Positions 8,128 through 17,794 of a stretch of 64,000 nucleotides of DNA are shown here, piece after piece. Position numbers and translations under genes: made by a program. Numbering within the stretch: the first letter of the stretch is position 1; each line of letters begins with the position of its first letter. The notes below the pieces were generated by a model that worked only from the letters and a program-made list of their open reading frames with translations, did not search any database and was not told the DNA's origin. Source of the stretch: JACCXG01 sp963785755 (lineage in GTDB: Bacteria > Acidobacteriota > Vicinamibacteria > Vicinamibacterales > 2-12-FULL-66-21); assembly GCA_963785755.1 (NCBI GenBank), contig CAWAXG010000047.1, forward strand, positions 62,001-126,000. Direction: 5' to 3'.

Positions 8128-9039
8128 TCAGATGAAGCCGGGCTGGGCGAACGCCGGATTCGGGTAGTTGTAGAAGCCCTGGCCGCTCGCGACCCCAAGG
8201 CGGCCCTTCTGGATGAACTGCTCCTCGATGTACCGCGCGTAGTCGAGCGCCTGGGTGTTTGGCGTGGTCTCGCCGATCAGCTTCGCGACGTGGTACACGA
8301 CACCGAGGCCCATGCGATCCATCATCCCGCACGGACCCATGTCGCTCTGCAATGTGATCATCCAGGTTCGATCGATGCTCTGGAAGTCGCTCACGCCACG
8401 CACCAGCAGGTCCAGCGCGGCGGTGCACCAGGGCACGATCAGGCTGTTGATGATGTAGCCGTTCTGCTCCTGGCGAATCGGTATCGGCACCAGGCCGATT
8501 TCCCCGGCGAACGTCAGCAGACGCTCGAACACCGCCGGGTCGGTGCCGGGATGGCCCATGACCTCGCCGATGTTCGAGTCCCACACGCCGATGGCAAAGT
8601 GCAAGGCCAGGAACTGCTGCGGCCGGTCGACAAAGCGCACCAACGCGCTCGGCGCCAGGGTCGAGGTGTTGGTGGTGAACACGGTGCGCGGCGGGGCGCG
8701 CCTGGACGCCTCGCGCCAGAAGGATTCCTTGATGGGGATGGACTCTGGCACGGACTCGCTGATCAGATCGGCATCGCTCACAGCCGCCGCCAGGTCGATC
8801 GTGTACGTGAGGCGAGCAAAGGTCTCGTCGATCTGCTTCCGAGTGGCGCCGCGCTGCCTGATGAAGTGCTCCGCGTACTCCTGGTGAAACGCCCGGCCCT
8901 TCTCCAGGCCCGCGGGGATCGCGTCGTACACGGTCACGTGTTTGCCGTGAAAGGCCATCTGCCAGGCCACTTGCGACCCCATGGTGCCGGCGCCCGCGGT
9001 GGTGATCTTCGTGAAGGTCATCGGCGGTTCTCCGTTCAT
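8128..9039 (-). CDS. 3-hydroxyacyl-CoA (3-hydroxybutyryl-CoA) dehydrogenase
   Basis: 303 residues with a Rossmann NAD site GAGTMG (16-21) and the acidic residue ending strand 2 (VTVYD). The catalytic His is H147 in LALHFAIGVW, and a C-terminal helical domain carries the LGVASGQGFYNYP block. The enzyme oxidises 3-hydroxyacyl-CoA in fatty-acid or butyrate metabolism. The segment after the catalytic His differs from the usual HFFNPV, so the exact substrate is uncertain. AAAGGAG lies upstream of the chosen start. The SDR-SRPBCC gene ends 17 bases upstream, so the two are likely co-transcribed. Confidence 0.85.
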   Translation of the reverse strand: MNGEPPMTFTKITTAGAGTMGSQVAWQMAFHGKHVTVYDAIPAGLEKGRAFHQEYAEHFIRQRGATRKQIDETFARLTYTIDLAAAVSDADLISESVPESIPIKESFWREASRRAPPRTVFTTNTSTLAPSALVRFVDRPQQFLALHFAIGVWDSNIGEVMGHPGTDPAVFERLLTFAGEIGLVPIPIRQEQNGYIINSLIVPWCTAALDLLVRGVSDFQSIDRTWMITLQSDMGPCGMMDRMGLGVVYHVAKLIGETTPNTQALDYARYIEEQFIQKGRLGVASGQGFYNYPNPAFAQPGFI

Positions 9040-9055
9040 CGCGGCGACTCCTTTC

Positions 9056-10354
9056 TCACCGTGACGTCGCCGACTCGAGCCGTTGGGTCAGTGTCGCCGG
9101 AGCAGCCGCGGCGCGGCCGGCGGCGCGGGACAGATCCTCGAACATCGCCTGGTTGGCCGCACGCAGCCGCGGCGCCACGATTACGCGGCCAAGCCACGGG
9201 AGCAGCCCGACCTGGGTTTCGTGGCTGACGACGACGGTACCCAGGCCGTTGGGCGTGGGGCGGAGCGTGAACGCGCGCTCGGCGTGCACCCCGCGGCCGT
9301 CCGCAACGATGGCGAAAAGGTGCGGTCGATCGGCAGCGACCACCGTGCTGCGCAGCTCGACGGGGTGGGCCTTCCACCGGAAGGACAGCAGTGGGGCCGC
9401 ACCAGGCGTTGCTGCCGCGTGACCGGTCGACTCGACTCGAACCCACTTGCAGGCCCGATACCACGACGGCCACTTTTCGACGTCGGTCAGCAGATCCCAC
9501 ACGCGTTCGGCCGAGGCGGGAATCACGATCTCGTTGTCCACTTCGATCGGCGGACGCGACGCCTTGCGGACCGGGCGGAGCAGCCGGGCGGCGACCAGGG
9601 TGAGCCATTCGCGCGGCAGGAACCGGCCGCTGGCGGCGATCACCTTGGTGCGGAGACCGGGGATGACCACGGCCCGACCCTTGTCCAGTGCCCGCAGGCC
9701 TGCCTCGATGACGGGCTCCGGCTCGGCGAGCCGGCTGTAGATCGCCGTGTGGCCAACATCGGCGCCGAGCGCGCCGACGAAACCTGTGCGGGTGGGACCC
9801 GGACAGAGGGCGGTGACTGCCACGCCGGCTGCCCGCGCCTCGGCCCACAGGGCCTCGCTGAACGACAACACGAAGGCCTTGCTCGCCGCGTACACCGCCT
9901 GGTAGGGCGCCGGCTGGAACGCGATCGCGGACGCGACGTTGAGAATCCCGCCGCTGCGCCGGGCGAGCATGCCGGGCAGGAACGCGCGCGCCAGGGCGAT
10001 CACGGCGATGACGTCGACGGCCACTTCCTCGGCCTCGCGGTCCGGGTCGGCCTCGGCAAATGGGCCGTAGCTGCCAAACCCGGCGTTGTTCACCAGCACC
10101 TCGATCGGGCGGTCGCCAACGTGATCGAGCAGCGCGGACACACCCGCTCGCGTCGACAGGTCTGCGGCGACCGTCTCGACTGCAACCCGGGGAGCAGCGA
10201 GGCGGATCTGGTGCGCCGCCTCGTTCAATCGAACCTCGTTGCGGCCGGTCAGCACCAGCGACATGCCCCGGTCCGCGAGCCGGGCGGCGAGCCCGCGGCC
10301 CAACCCGGACGACGCTCCAGTCACGACGGCCCAACGGTCTTGATAGTGAATCAT
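9056..10354 (-). CDS. Short-chain dehydrogenase fused to an SRPBCC (polyketide cyclase-like) domain
   Basis: 432 residues. Residues 1-260 are a classical SDR: TGASSGLG (12-19), NNAG (89-92), Ser142 and the Y155/K159 catalytic pair in YAASK. From about 268 the protein continues into an SRPBCC lipid-binding fold (EIVIPASAERVWDLLTDVEK). The start follows AGGAGG by five bases. Fusing an oxidoreductase to a START-like hydrophobic ligand-binding domain suggests a bulky hydrophobic substrate. The neighbouring acyl-CoA dehydrogenase hints at lipid metabolism. Confidence 0.85.
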   Translation of the reverse strand: MIHYQDRWAVVTGASSGLGRGLAARLADRGMSLVLTGRNEVRLNEAAHQIRLAAPRVAVETVAADLSTRAGVSALLDHVGDRPIEVLVNNAGFGSYGPFAEADPDREAEEVAVDVIAVIALARAFLPGMLARRSGGILNVASAIAFQPAPYQAVYAASKAFVLSFSEALWAEARAAGVAVTALCPGPTRTGFVGALGADVGHTAIYSRLAEPEPVIEAGLRALDKGRAVVIPGLRTKVIAASGRFLPREWLTLVAARLLRPVRKASRPPIEVDNEIVIPASAERVWDLLTDVEKWPSWYRACKWVRVESTGHAAATPGAAPLLSFRWKAHPVELRSTVVAADRPHLFAIVADGRGVHAERAFTLRPTPNGLGTVVVSHETQVGLLPWLGRVIVAPRLRAANQAMFEDLSRAAGRAAAAPATLTQRLESATSR

Positions 10355-10611
10355 GGCGCCTCCTGCGTGAATGGCCTGAGGGAACGAGTCATGGTCGCCA
10401 TGACATTCGCTCCTGAGGCATCGCCACGATATTTCGAGTGATCACCGTCCCGCATCACGGGATGGAGTCGTTTTGCGGTAACACGATCGATAAGCGTTGG
10501 ACTAACCCGATTGAGTAAGGCGCGCAGGGTGGCGGCCCCGTGGACGGGATTCGCCACTGGCTCATCCGCGCGGCAACCTTCCGCCTTCAGCAGTTCGCGC
10601 AAAACTTGCAT
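10351..10611 (-). CDS. Hypothetical small protein coupled to the SDR gene
   Basis: An 86-residue frame (MQVLRELLKAEGCRADEPV...) whose TGA overlaps the ATG of the SDR gene (ATGA, 10354-10351), the arrangement of a translationally coupled pair. I do not recognise the family. Its start lies only 44 bases from the divergent VOC gene. Codon use is not obviously different from neighbours. It could equally be a chance frame. Confidence 0.3.
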   Translation of the reverse strand: MQVLRELLKAEGCRADEPVANPVHGAATLRALLNRVSPTLIDRVTAKRLHPVMRDGDHSKYRGDASGANVMATMTRSLRPFTQEAP

Positions 10612-10654
10612 ACAACTCGCCGAAGCCACCGCTGCGATGAAGGAGCACACGAAC

Positions 10655-11131
10655 ATGACGCCAAAGAACACGATCTGCCTCTGGTTCGACAAGGACGCGC
10701 ATGAGGCGGCGCGCTTCTACGCCGCCACCTTTCCGGATAGTAAAGTGACCGCTGTTCGCAAGGCGCCCGGTGACTACCCGGGCGGCAAGGAGGGCGACGT
10801 GCTGACGGTGGAGTTCACCGTTCTGGGCATTCCCTGTCTCGGTCTCAACGGCGGCCCGGAGTTCAAGCACAGCGAGGCCTTTTCCTTCCAGATCGCGACG
10901 GACAATCAGGAAGAGACGGACCGCTACTGGAACGCGATCGTCGGCAATGGCGGCAGGGAAAGCCAGTGCGGCTGGTGCAAGGACCGCTGGGGCCTCTCCT
11001 GGCAGATCACCCCGCGCGCGCTGACCGAGGCGCTTGCGGCTGGTGGCGGTGAGGCCAGGCGTGCCTTCGAGGCGATGATGCCGATGAAGAAGATCGACAT
11101 CGCCACCATCGAGGCAGCGCGCCGGGGCTGA
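10655..11131 (+). CDS. PhnB-like VOC family protein
   Basis: 158 residues from the ATG at 10655, which has AAGGAG nine bases upstream. MTPKNTICLWFDKDAHEAA opens a VOC fold of the PhnB/3-demethylubiquinone methyltransferase-like type. FSFQIATDNQEETDRYWNAI and CGWCKDRWGLSWQITP are the usual conserved segments. Members bind small ligands or metals, and most are uncharacterised. A frame extending upstream to 10511 is open but has no ribosome site. Confidence 0.8.
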   Translation: MTPKNTICLWFDKDAHEAARFYAATFPDSKVTAVRKAPGDYPGGKEGDVLTVEFTVLGIPCLGLNGGPEFKHSEAFSFQIATDNQEETDRYWNAIVGNGGRESQCGWCKDRWGLSWQITPRALTEALAAGGGEARRAFEAMMPMKKIDIATIEAARRG

Positions 11132-11542
11132 CCTGGACACGACGGGTTGATCGCACGGGTCGCGATGTCCGTCAGATTCTGAGGAGTCAATCGACGTCCG
11201 GGTGTGCAGGAACTGTCACTATCGAACGCGGCGGCGCCTTCGAACCGGAACACGATTCGGTATTGATAGTTCGTCTCTCGACGATTCTCAGCTGGTTGCG
11301 CTGGTTTCGTTGCGGGACGTGCCCCTCAGAACTGCGGGGAGTCAAGTTTGAAGCCGGAAAATGGGATGGCACGGCCAGAGGACCACAGCCGAGACGACCG
11401 ACGGTAACATTCTTGCGAACCAAAACAAGCGCGCACGTGGCAGAAACCGAACCGTGCCGTCCGACATCTGGATTGGTTAGGGGGCGGTCGAGTTGCGGGC
11501 GACAGGTGACGGCCGGTATAATCGGGGTTTCCGCCAGCCTCC
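11132..11542. other. Intergenic stretch before tRNA-Gln, nothing recognised
   Basis: About 410 bases. Open frames here are short and resemble no protein I know. The tRNA promoter should lie at its right end, where ccggtataatc (about 11513-11523) contains a TATAAT-like -10. Confidence 0.4.
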
Positions 11543-11616
11543 TGGGAGGTCGTTCAACGGTAGGACACGTGGCTCTGGACCACGTTATCGGGGTTCGAAT
11601 CCCTGCCTCCCAGCCA
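11543..11616 (+). tRNA. tRNA-Gln (anticodon CTG)
   Basis: A complete 74-base cloverleaf with encoded CCA. The acceptor TGGGAGG pairs with CCTCCCA, the D stem is GTTC/GGAC, and the anticodon stem CGTGG/CCACG encloses the loop CTCTGGA with anticodon CTG. The T arm is CGGGG-TTCGAAT-CCCTG. It reads CAG codons. The T-arm sequence reappears in part at 20205-20222, next to an integrase remnant. Confidence 0.95.
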
Positions 11617-12450
11617 CGAAATTTCGCCCTGTGTTTTCAACAACTTGCAGCTCAGGGTGATTTCACTATCGAACTCGGGATGAGATCCCGCAGATCCCGA
11701 CCTGCCCCATGAAACTGACCTGATCGGAGAACAGCTTCCTCCTCAATGAACTCCCCGTTGCACCGGGCTACGGTGCAAAACTCCAGCTCAAAGGTCCGGC
11801 GACATTCGCCGCGCCTACCGGACAAGGGAATCGGCAAAGCCAGCGAAGTCTGGTCAGGCTCTCGCTTCCGCAATCCGCCGGACGAGGTCCGAAATGGACG
11901 GACCACGCACGGGAGCCGCGTATGTTCAACGGACGATCCCGCCTTCACGAGGCCCTCAGTGACGACTGACAGAAGTGATCGCCAACGTGAACGTGTGCGT
12001 CGAGTAGGCCTGAAATCGTGAGGTTCTCGCCGAAGCTCCCAGGTTTGCAGCGCGGGGTCATCGGGACTTGTCCGACCGCCTGCTGTGCGATGGGTTGACG
12101 TCCGCTGATTCGAATGCTGCCGGACCTCTACCTGCTACCGATGTAGGGGTCACTCCTCTAATGGTTAGAAATTGCACGTCAAGGAGTAATCCCGAGAGGT
12201 CTGAATAATCGCGAATTTGGGTTCGCCAATTTGACCGATGAACGGCTTGGGAAAGGGATTCCCAGAACGAGTAGCAGCGGTCAACGCGCCGCCGGATTGC
12301 CGGCGGGCCGGGAACACGTACCGCGATACGTGTAAGACCAACGTCCCGTTTCCCGCGTCAGTAGATCAAGGTGCAGGAACAGAGCTATCCTCGCTCTGTT
12401 CATGGCTGCCTTCTCCTCGCTGGCGCGGTGGCCGTCTGGCTGTTTCGTCT
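11617..12450. other. Long gene-poor stretch after tRNA-Gln
   Basis: About 830 bases without a recognisable gene. Frames are short and have atypical composition. The position directly 3' of a tRNA is where integrated elements commonly sit, so it could be a decayed insertion, but no integrase or phage motif was found within it. A 27-codon frame (GTG at 12371) ends in an ATGA overlap with the next gene and may be chance. Confidence 0.4.
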
Positions 12451-13173
12451 ATGAGCGTGCAAAACGGTTTCGCGGTCTCTCTTCCTCGACCTTCAGTCCA
12501 CACCATTGCCGGAATGGCTCTCCGGGAGGCGACTCTGCTCGCCATGGTGGCTGCCTTGCTGTTCTTGCCAGCGGGCCGCTGGGACTGGCCGGAGGCTTGG
12601 GCGATCCTCGTGGCGTACGGCGGGTTCCAAGTTTTGTGCACCGTCTGGTGGCTGTGGAAGGACCCCGCTCAATTGAGGGAACGCAGCCGCGTCGCCGCGA
12701 ACGTGAAGACCTGGGACAAAGTGATCGTGATGGCCTACTGGCCCTGCCGGGTGCTGACGCTCGTCATTGCTGGACTCGATGCCGGCCGCTTTCGCTGGTC
12801 ATCGGTTCCGCTGCCGGTCGAGGCGCTGGGATGGTTGGGGCAAGCCGTGGCGGCGGGTGTGCTCTTGTGGGCGGGGGCGACGAACACGTATCTTTCGCGC
12901 TTCGCCCGTATCCAGGACGACCGTGGCCACACCGTCGTCACATCCGGGCCGTACGGCTACGTACGCCACCCGATGTACGCCGGGATCATCGTGTTGTACC
13001 TGTGCATCCCGCTCGCGTTGGGATCGTGGCGAGCGTTACTGCCAGGGGCAGCGAACGCCGTGCTCATGGTGATTCGGGCGCGGCAAGAGGATCGGATGCT
13101 GCGCGCTGAGCTGGGGGGCTACGAAGTGTATGCGCACCGCGTGCGGTATCGGCTGTTGCCCGGCGTGTGGTGA
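12451..13173 (+). CDS. Isoprenylcysteine carboxyl methyltransferase-family membrane protein
   Basis: About 240 residues from the ATG at 12451; the start is uncertain because no ribosome site is visible and the frame is open upstream to 12238. Several hydrophobic helices precede the ICMT/PEMT signature TSGPYGYVRHPMYAG and the C-terminal RQEDRMLRAELGGYEVYAHR (conserved Glu, Tyr and Arg). The family transfers methyl groups from SAM to membrane-embedded substrates, often lipids. The substrate here is unknown. Confidence 0.75.
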   Translation: MSVQNGFAVSLPRPSVHTIAGMALREATLLAMVAALLFLPAGRWDWPEAWAILVAYGGFQVLCTVWWLWKDPAQLRERSRVAANVKTWDKVIVMAYWPCRVLTLVIAGLDAGRFRWSSVPLPVEALGWLGQAVAAGVLLWAGATNTYLSRFARIQDDRGHTVVTSGPYGYVRHPMYAGIIVLYLCIPLALGSWRALLPGAANAVLMVIRARQEDRMLRAELGGYEVYAHRVRYRLLPGVW

Positions 13174-13414
13174 GTCGGCTGCGTCGAGCCGTCGCTGGAC
13201 GTCAGTTGTTGCGTTCAACGCATCGCGCGCCACGATGCGTCAGTTCGCGCGCGCAGGTTCCGGCAACATTCTTCACAACCTTGAATTCTCAGAGGCAATC
13301 CCAGTCCAGCCACGACTTCTCCGCACCGTGATTCATCCGCGAGCTCCGAGGAAAAAGGGCCAGCAGGCATGAACTACTTTGCGCAGCAAAGCTACCCGTG
13401 ATTAAATCGTAGAT

Positions 13415-15947
13415 ATGTTTACGGGCATCTGGCGTGATCTCGTGTATGCCAGCCGGTCGCTGGCGAAGGCTCGAGCGTTCACGTTCGTGTGTGTTGTGTC
13501 GCTGGGAATCGGCATGGCGCCGGTCATTGCCATTCCGTACGTCTCGCGCCTGACGACGCTGACGCCGCCGGGCGTGAATACCGAGGAGCTGGTCGAGCTC
13601 GTCACGACGTCCGTGGGCCCGCATCAGCAGACCCAGCAGTGGTCCTATCCGGACTACGTGGATCTTCGCGACGCCAATACCGGCATCACACTGATCGGCT
13701 GGGCCGGCGCGCAGAGCGAAATCACGTTTCAAGCCACGGGCGGATCGAAGATCCGCGCGTCCACGATGTTCGTGCCGGCGAACTACTTCAAGACGCTCGG
13801 CGTGGCGCTGGCGCGCGGCGCCGGGTTCGACGCATCAGCGGACGATCCACTGAGAGCAGAACCCGTCGTCATCCTGAGCTACCAGTTCTGGCAGAGCCGT
13901 CTGAGCGCCGACCCCGACATCGTTGGCAAGACGCTCACGATGGATGGCATTCCGCATGTCGTGGTGGGTGTTGCGCCGGATAAATTTGGTGGTCACATAG
14001 GATTTACTGCCTGGGATCTCTTTGTTCCGCTCGAACGGCATCCGCGCCTTCTCGCCCGCACCGGCGCCGGCTCCGCTGGTGGCGTCGAGAACTTTCGCGA
14101 CGATCGCTCGAAGGAGTGGCTGAACATTCACGGCCGGCTGGCGCCGGGCGTCAGCGTTCAGCAGGCGAGCGCAGCGGTTGCCGCCATCACCGCGCGGCTG
14201 GCCAAAGCGTATCCGGCGACCAACGAGTTCAAGGCCGGCATCGCCGCAGCGTACGACCCGCTCGGGACGCTCGCCCGTTCGAACATCTGGCGCATTCAGG
14301 CCCTCGGGTACACGCTCACCGGCATGGTGCTGCTGGTCGTCTCCCTGAATATCTCGGGCATGATGCAAGTGCGTGGCGCGATGCGCGAGCGCGAGCTGTC
14401 GATCCGCCAGGCGATCGGCGCCAGCCGGGCACGGCTGGCTCAATATCTCTTGTCCGAAGCGATCGTGTTGGCGTGCGCGGGCGGAGTGCTCGCGTCGCTG
14501 GTGCTCTTCAACGGTCCGTCGCTCTTGTCCTGGCTCACCGGCAATGTGATACCGGCACAACTGCAGGAGGCACTGCAGGGTCAATCTGCCCATGGTCGCG
14601 ATCATTTTCGGGATCTGTCTCCTCACGAGCCTGATATTCGGGTGGCTGCCGGCCATGCGCTTCAGCCGTCCCGTGATCATTTCGTCCCTTAAGGACGATG
14701 CGGGTGGTGGAGGAGGGATGCGGGTGGGGCGCGTGCATCGCTGGACGGCCGCATTGCAGGTCGCGATCGCAGTGCCACTCATCGTGATGAGCGGCCAGTC
14801 GCTCGATCGCATGCGCGCGACGGCCACCCACGATCTCGGATTCGCGTCAGATCTCCTATATGCCGTGCCGTTGAAGCTCGACGGCCTGTCCATCGATCAA
14901 GCTGGGTTCCAGATCCGGAAGGCCAGCGACACGCTCGACCACGCCAGCGGCGTGGCGTCCGTCACTGTTGCGGATGGCTTGCCGCTCGACTTCCGGGGCC
15001 GCAACACTTTCGTGTCGCTGAAGGTCGACGCGAACACTGCTCCGCGGCCGGTTGCCGTGCAGGTAACGCGCGTCGGCGACGAATATCTGAACACGATGGG
15101 CATTCCGCTGGTGCGCGGGCGCGGATTTACCGCCGAGAATGGTGTGGGCGCCGAGCCGGTGACCATCGTGTCGAAAGCGCTCGCCGATCGTCTCGTGCCC
15201 GGCGGCGACGTGATCGGCAAGACGTTGATGTTCGGTGCAGACCCGAGGACGCAGCAGGCGCTGACGATCGTCGGTGTCACCGCGGATTTTCCCACGGCGC
15301 AGATGAGCTCGACGCGCGAGCAGTTGCTGTTGCCGCTGGCCCAGCATCCGGGCGTGAGCTGGGATGCGGTCGCTGTGGCTGACGACATGAGCAGTGCGGC
15401 GCACGTGATGCTGATTGCGCGCAGCGCGCCCGGCGAACCGGCGAAGAAGTTGACGACGGCCCTCGAGAACGTCGCCCGCGAGCTCGATCCAGAGTTTCAG
15501 CCGACGGCCATCGTCACCGGCGTGGGGCTCCGGGAGTTCAGCATGAACGATTTCCTGACCCAGTCGGCGGTCGCTGCCGTTGCCGGCGGCGTGATCTTGC
15601 TGCTGGCCGCGCTCGGCATCTACGGCGTCATCGGCCTGATGGTCGCGACGCGCACGCGCGAGATTGCCGTGCGTGCCGCGCTCGGCGCCACCCGCCGGCG
15701 CGTGCTGGTCATGATCATCCGTGATGTCGTGAAGCTCGTGCTGCCCGGCACCATCGTCGGCGTGGTTCTCACGGTCGTGCTGAATCGCCTCAACGCTGAG
15801 AACATGGGGATTTCGCTCAGCAACGCTGAGCCGATCGCCTACGTCGTCGGTCCGGCGATTGCCGTGCTCGTTGCGGTCCTCGCCAGCCTCGCCCCTGCAC
15901 GCCGCGCCGCGTCGGTTCACCCGATGGTGGCCATGCGATCGGTGTAG
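13415..15947 (+). CDS. MacB/ADOP-like ABC transporter permease, interrupted by a one-base frameshift
   Basis: The N-terminal part (frame from ATG 13415) has IWRDLVYASRSLAKARAFTF, a MacB periplasmic domain and an FtsX block (MQVRGAMRERELSIRQAIGA). The frame then shifts by one base at the GGG of 14578-14580 and the protein resumes as VNLPMVAIIFGICLLTSL, with a second periplasmic domain and a C-terminal FtsX block (TREIAVRAALGATRRRVL). Removing one G gives about 844 continuous codons, the normal family length. It lacks the cytoplasmic N-terminal segment of the permease at 1-2033. The gene is either recently inactivated or carries a sequencing indel. Confidence 0.8.
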
Positions 15948-16033
15948 GCTTTTCCAAAAGCTCGCGAATATGGTCTGAGTCAATCGGAAGCATCACGCAG
16001 CGGTCAGCAACCAGGGTCGAAAATCTCTTCCAA

Positions 16034-16231
16034 TCAGGATGGGTTGCTCGATGGAGCTGGGAGAAGTTCGACGCGATAGCCGAGGCTTCGCAGCTCGCGG
16101 ATCATCTTGCGGGCGCGGATCTTCTTGGCCTCCACGCTAACGGCGGGCCCGCGTTCTTCGTAGCGCACGCGCTCGTGCAGGATCTTCCAGATCAATCGAC
16201 ACAATCGATGGGTGATGGCGCCGATCGTCCC
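16034..16231 (-). pseudogene. C-terminal remnant of an IS110-like transposase
   Basis: About 65 codons ending at the TGA at 16034-16036. GTIGAITHRLCRLIWKILHE, RYEERGPAVS and KMIRELRSLGYRVELLP resemble the C-terminal end of IS110/IS116-type transposases. An in-frame TAG lies just upstream of the homology and the rest of the transposase is absent. This marks a past insertion between the permease and the secreted-protein pair. The family call is from memory of the C-terminal pattern. Confidence 0.5.
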
Positions 16232-16450
16232 GCTCTAAAGGAGTCGCACGAGGACGCCGTGAAGATGAGTGCTGCAAATTTCATGACGGTGTTTACGTGC
16301 TCGACCTCGACCTTGCCTCGAACTGAAGCACGGGTATTGCTCCTTTTTTGAGCCGCTCCATTCCAAGACTCCACAATCGAGGCATTTCCGTTGAGTTTTC
16401 CAGCTCCAGTCGACCAAATCTGTTTTCCCGGTGTCAAAACGGTCAACACC

Positions 16451-17794
16451 ATGCGCGTGGCAATCCTGACGATTCTCATGCTGGGGAGCGCCGGCGTCGT
16501 GCCCGCCGACGCGTGCAGCTGCGCTTCGCCGGGAGCACCCTGTACGGCGTATTGGCGAGTGTCGGCCGTGTTCGCAGGAACTGTGCAGGAGATCCGCCCT
16601 GTTCCAGAGCGACCCGGGATGTTGGCGATTCATTTCGACGTTGATCAACGCGGTCGAGGAGTAAATTCCGACACCGTGGTCATCGAATCTGCGCCCCAGA
16701 ACGGCGCTAATTGCGGCTACACGTTCACCGTGGGCCAACGCTACGTCGTGTACGCGCAGAGTGCGCCTGGCGGCCAGCTCACGACGAATATGTGCAGCGG
16801 CACCAAGCTGGCGGCAGCCGCGGCAGTCGATCTCGCCTTCCTCAAGGAGGTCACAGGACCGCCGCGCGGCGTGCGCGTATTCGGACACGTCCGGCGCGTC
16901 GAGACCGACCTCGTCGGCAACACACGCGATTACGGCGGCGTCGCCGGCGCGCGCGCGCAGGTGGTTGGCGACCGCGTGTCACGCGAAGCGACCACCGGGG
17001 CCGATGGAGACTACGACTTCCGCGATCTTCCGGCTGGCACGTACAAAGTGACCGTCATGCCGCCGAAAGGACTCGCGCTGGCAGGACCGCCTTTGCCGCG
17101 GCAACAACATCATCCTCCTCCCCCCTGGTCGGTGACGCTGACGAACCCTTCAGAGTGCGCCGAGGTGTGGACTTGGCCGCGAACTGACGCGCAGATCAGC
17201 GGTGTGTTGCTGAACTCGAACGACCGACCAGCGGACGATGAAGCCATAGAACTGATAGCGGCTGACAATGCGACGCGCCGTGACAAGCAGATCCCGCACG
17301 TGTCGGTTCGCACCGACGCCGATGGACGATTCACGTTCGCATTCGTTGCGCCGGGCAGGTACCTGGTCGGGGTGAATCTCAAGAACCCTCCGCCCGCGTC
17401 CCAGGTCGATCACCGCTCGTATCACCCTGGCGTTACGGATCCATCAACGGCCACAGTCGTCACCATCGATGCGGGTAGTCGATTTCAGCTCACGCCCTTC
17501 CAGTTACCGGAGTGGCCTCGGGACCGGCGCTTTTCCGGAGTCGTCGTGTGGAGCGACGGCACTCCCGCACCCGATGCTCAATTGACGCTCACGGGCGCGA
17601 GTTTCGAACGGGTTCCGCTCGATGCCACAGGACGGTTCAGCCTGACACTGCCGCTCGGCGCGCAGTTCACGTTGACGGCTCAGGCCAGTCGAATGGTGGA
17701 TGGGCGACGCGTGAGCGGAAGGTCACCGTACCGCCAGATAGGGCGGCAGGACCGTGACGCCGAGATCACCGTCATCTTGAAGACCACGCCATGA
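16451..17794 (+). CDS. Secreted protein with TIMP-like N-terminus and carboxypeptidase-regulatory-like domains
   Basis: 447 residues from ATG 16451, where the signal peptide begins (MRVAILTILMLGSAGVVPAD). Mature residues start with CSCA and continue into VFAGTVQEI, a cysteine-rich netrin/TIMP-like pattern. Two or three Ig-like carboxypeptidase-regulatory repeats follow (TTGADGDYDFRDLPAGTYKV, RTDADGRFTFAFVAPGRYLV, LDATGRFSLTLPLG). The gene overlaps the next one by four bases (ATGA), so the two exported proteins are probably made together. Function is unknown; surface binding or protease-inhibitor-like roles are speculative. Confidence 0.75.
   Translation: MRVAILTILMLGSAGVVPADACSCASPGAPCTAYWRVSAVFAGTVQEIRPVPERPGMLAIHFDVDQRGRGVNSDTVVIESAPQNGANCGYTFTVGQRYVVYAQSAPGGQLTTNMCSGTKLAAAAAVDLAFLKEVTGPPRGVRVFGHVRRVETDLVGNTRDYGGVAGARAQVVGDRVSREATTGADGDYDFRDLPAGTYKVTVMPPKGLALAGPPLPRQQHHPPPPWSVTLTNPSECAEVWTWPRTDAQISGVLLNSNDRPADDEAIELIAADNATRRDKQIPHVSVRTDADGRFTFAFVAPGRYLVGVNLKNPPPASQVDHRSYHPGVTDPSTATVVTIDAGSRFQLTPFQLPEWPRDRRFSGVVVWSDGTPAPDAQLTLTGASFERVPLDATGRFSLTLPLGAQFTLTAQASRMVDGRRVSGRSPYRQIGRQDRDAEITVILKTTP

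Noticed and set aside
9036..10334. A second 432-codon open frame overlapping the SDR-SRPBCC gene on the same strand
   Set aside because: It is an Arg/Gly-rich shadow of the real gene in another frame with no domain pattern; such frames are common in high-GC DNA.
11617..12450. Search for phage or island genes right after tRNA-Gln
   Set aside because: No integrase, excisionase or phage motif was found in this stretch; only the distant remnant at 20243-20600 was recognisable.
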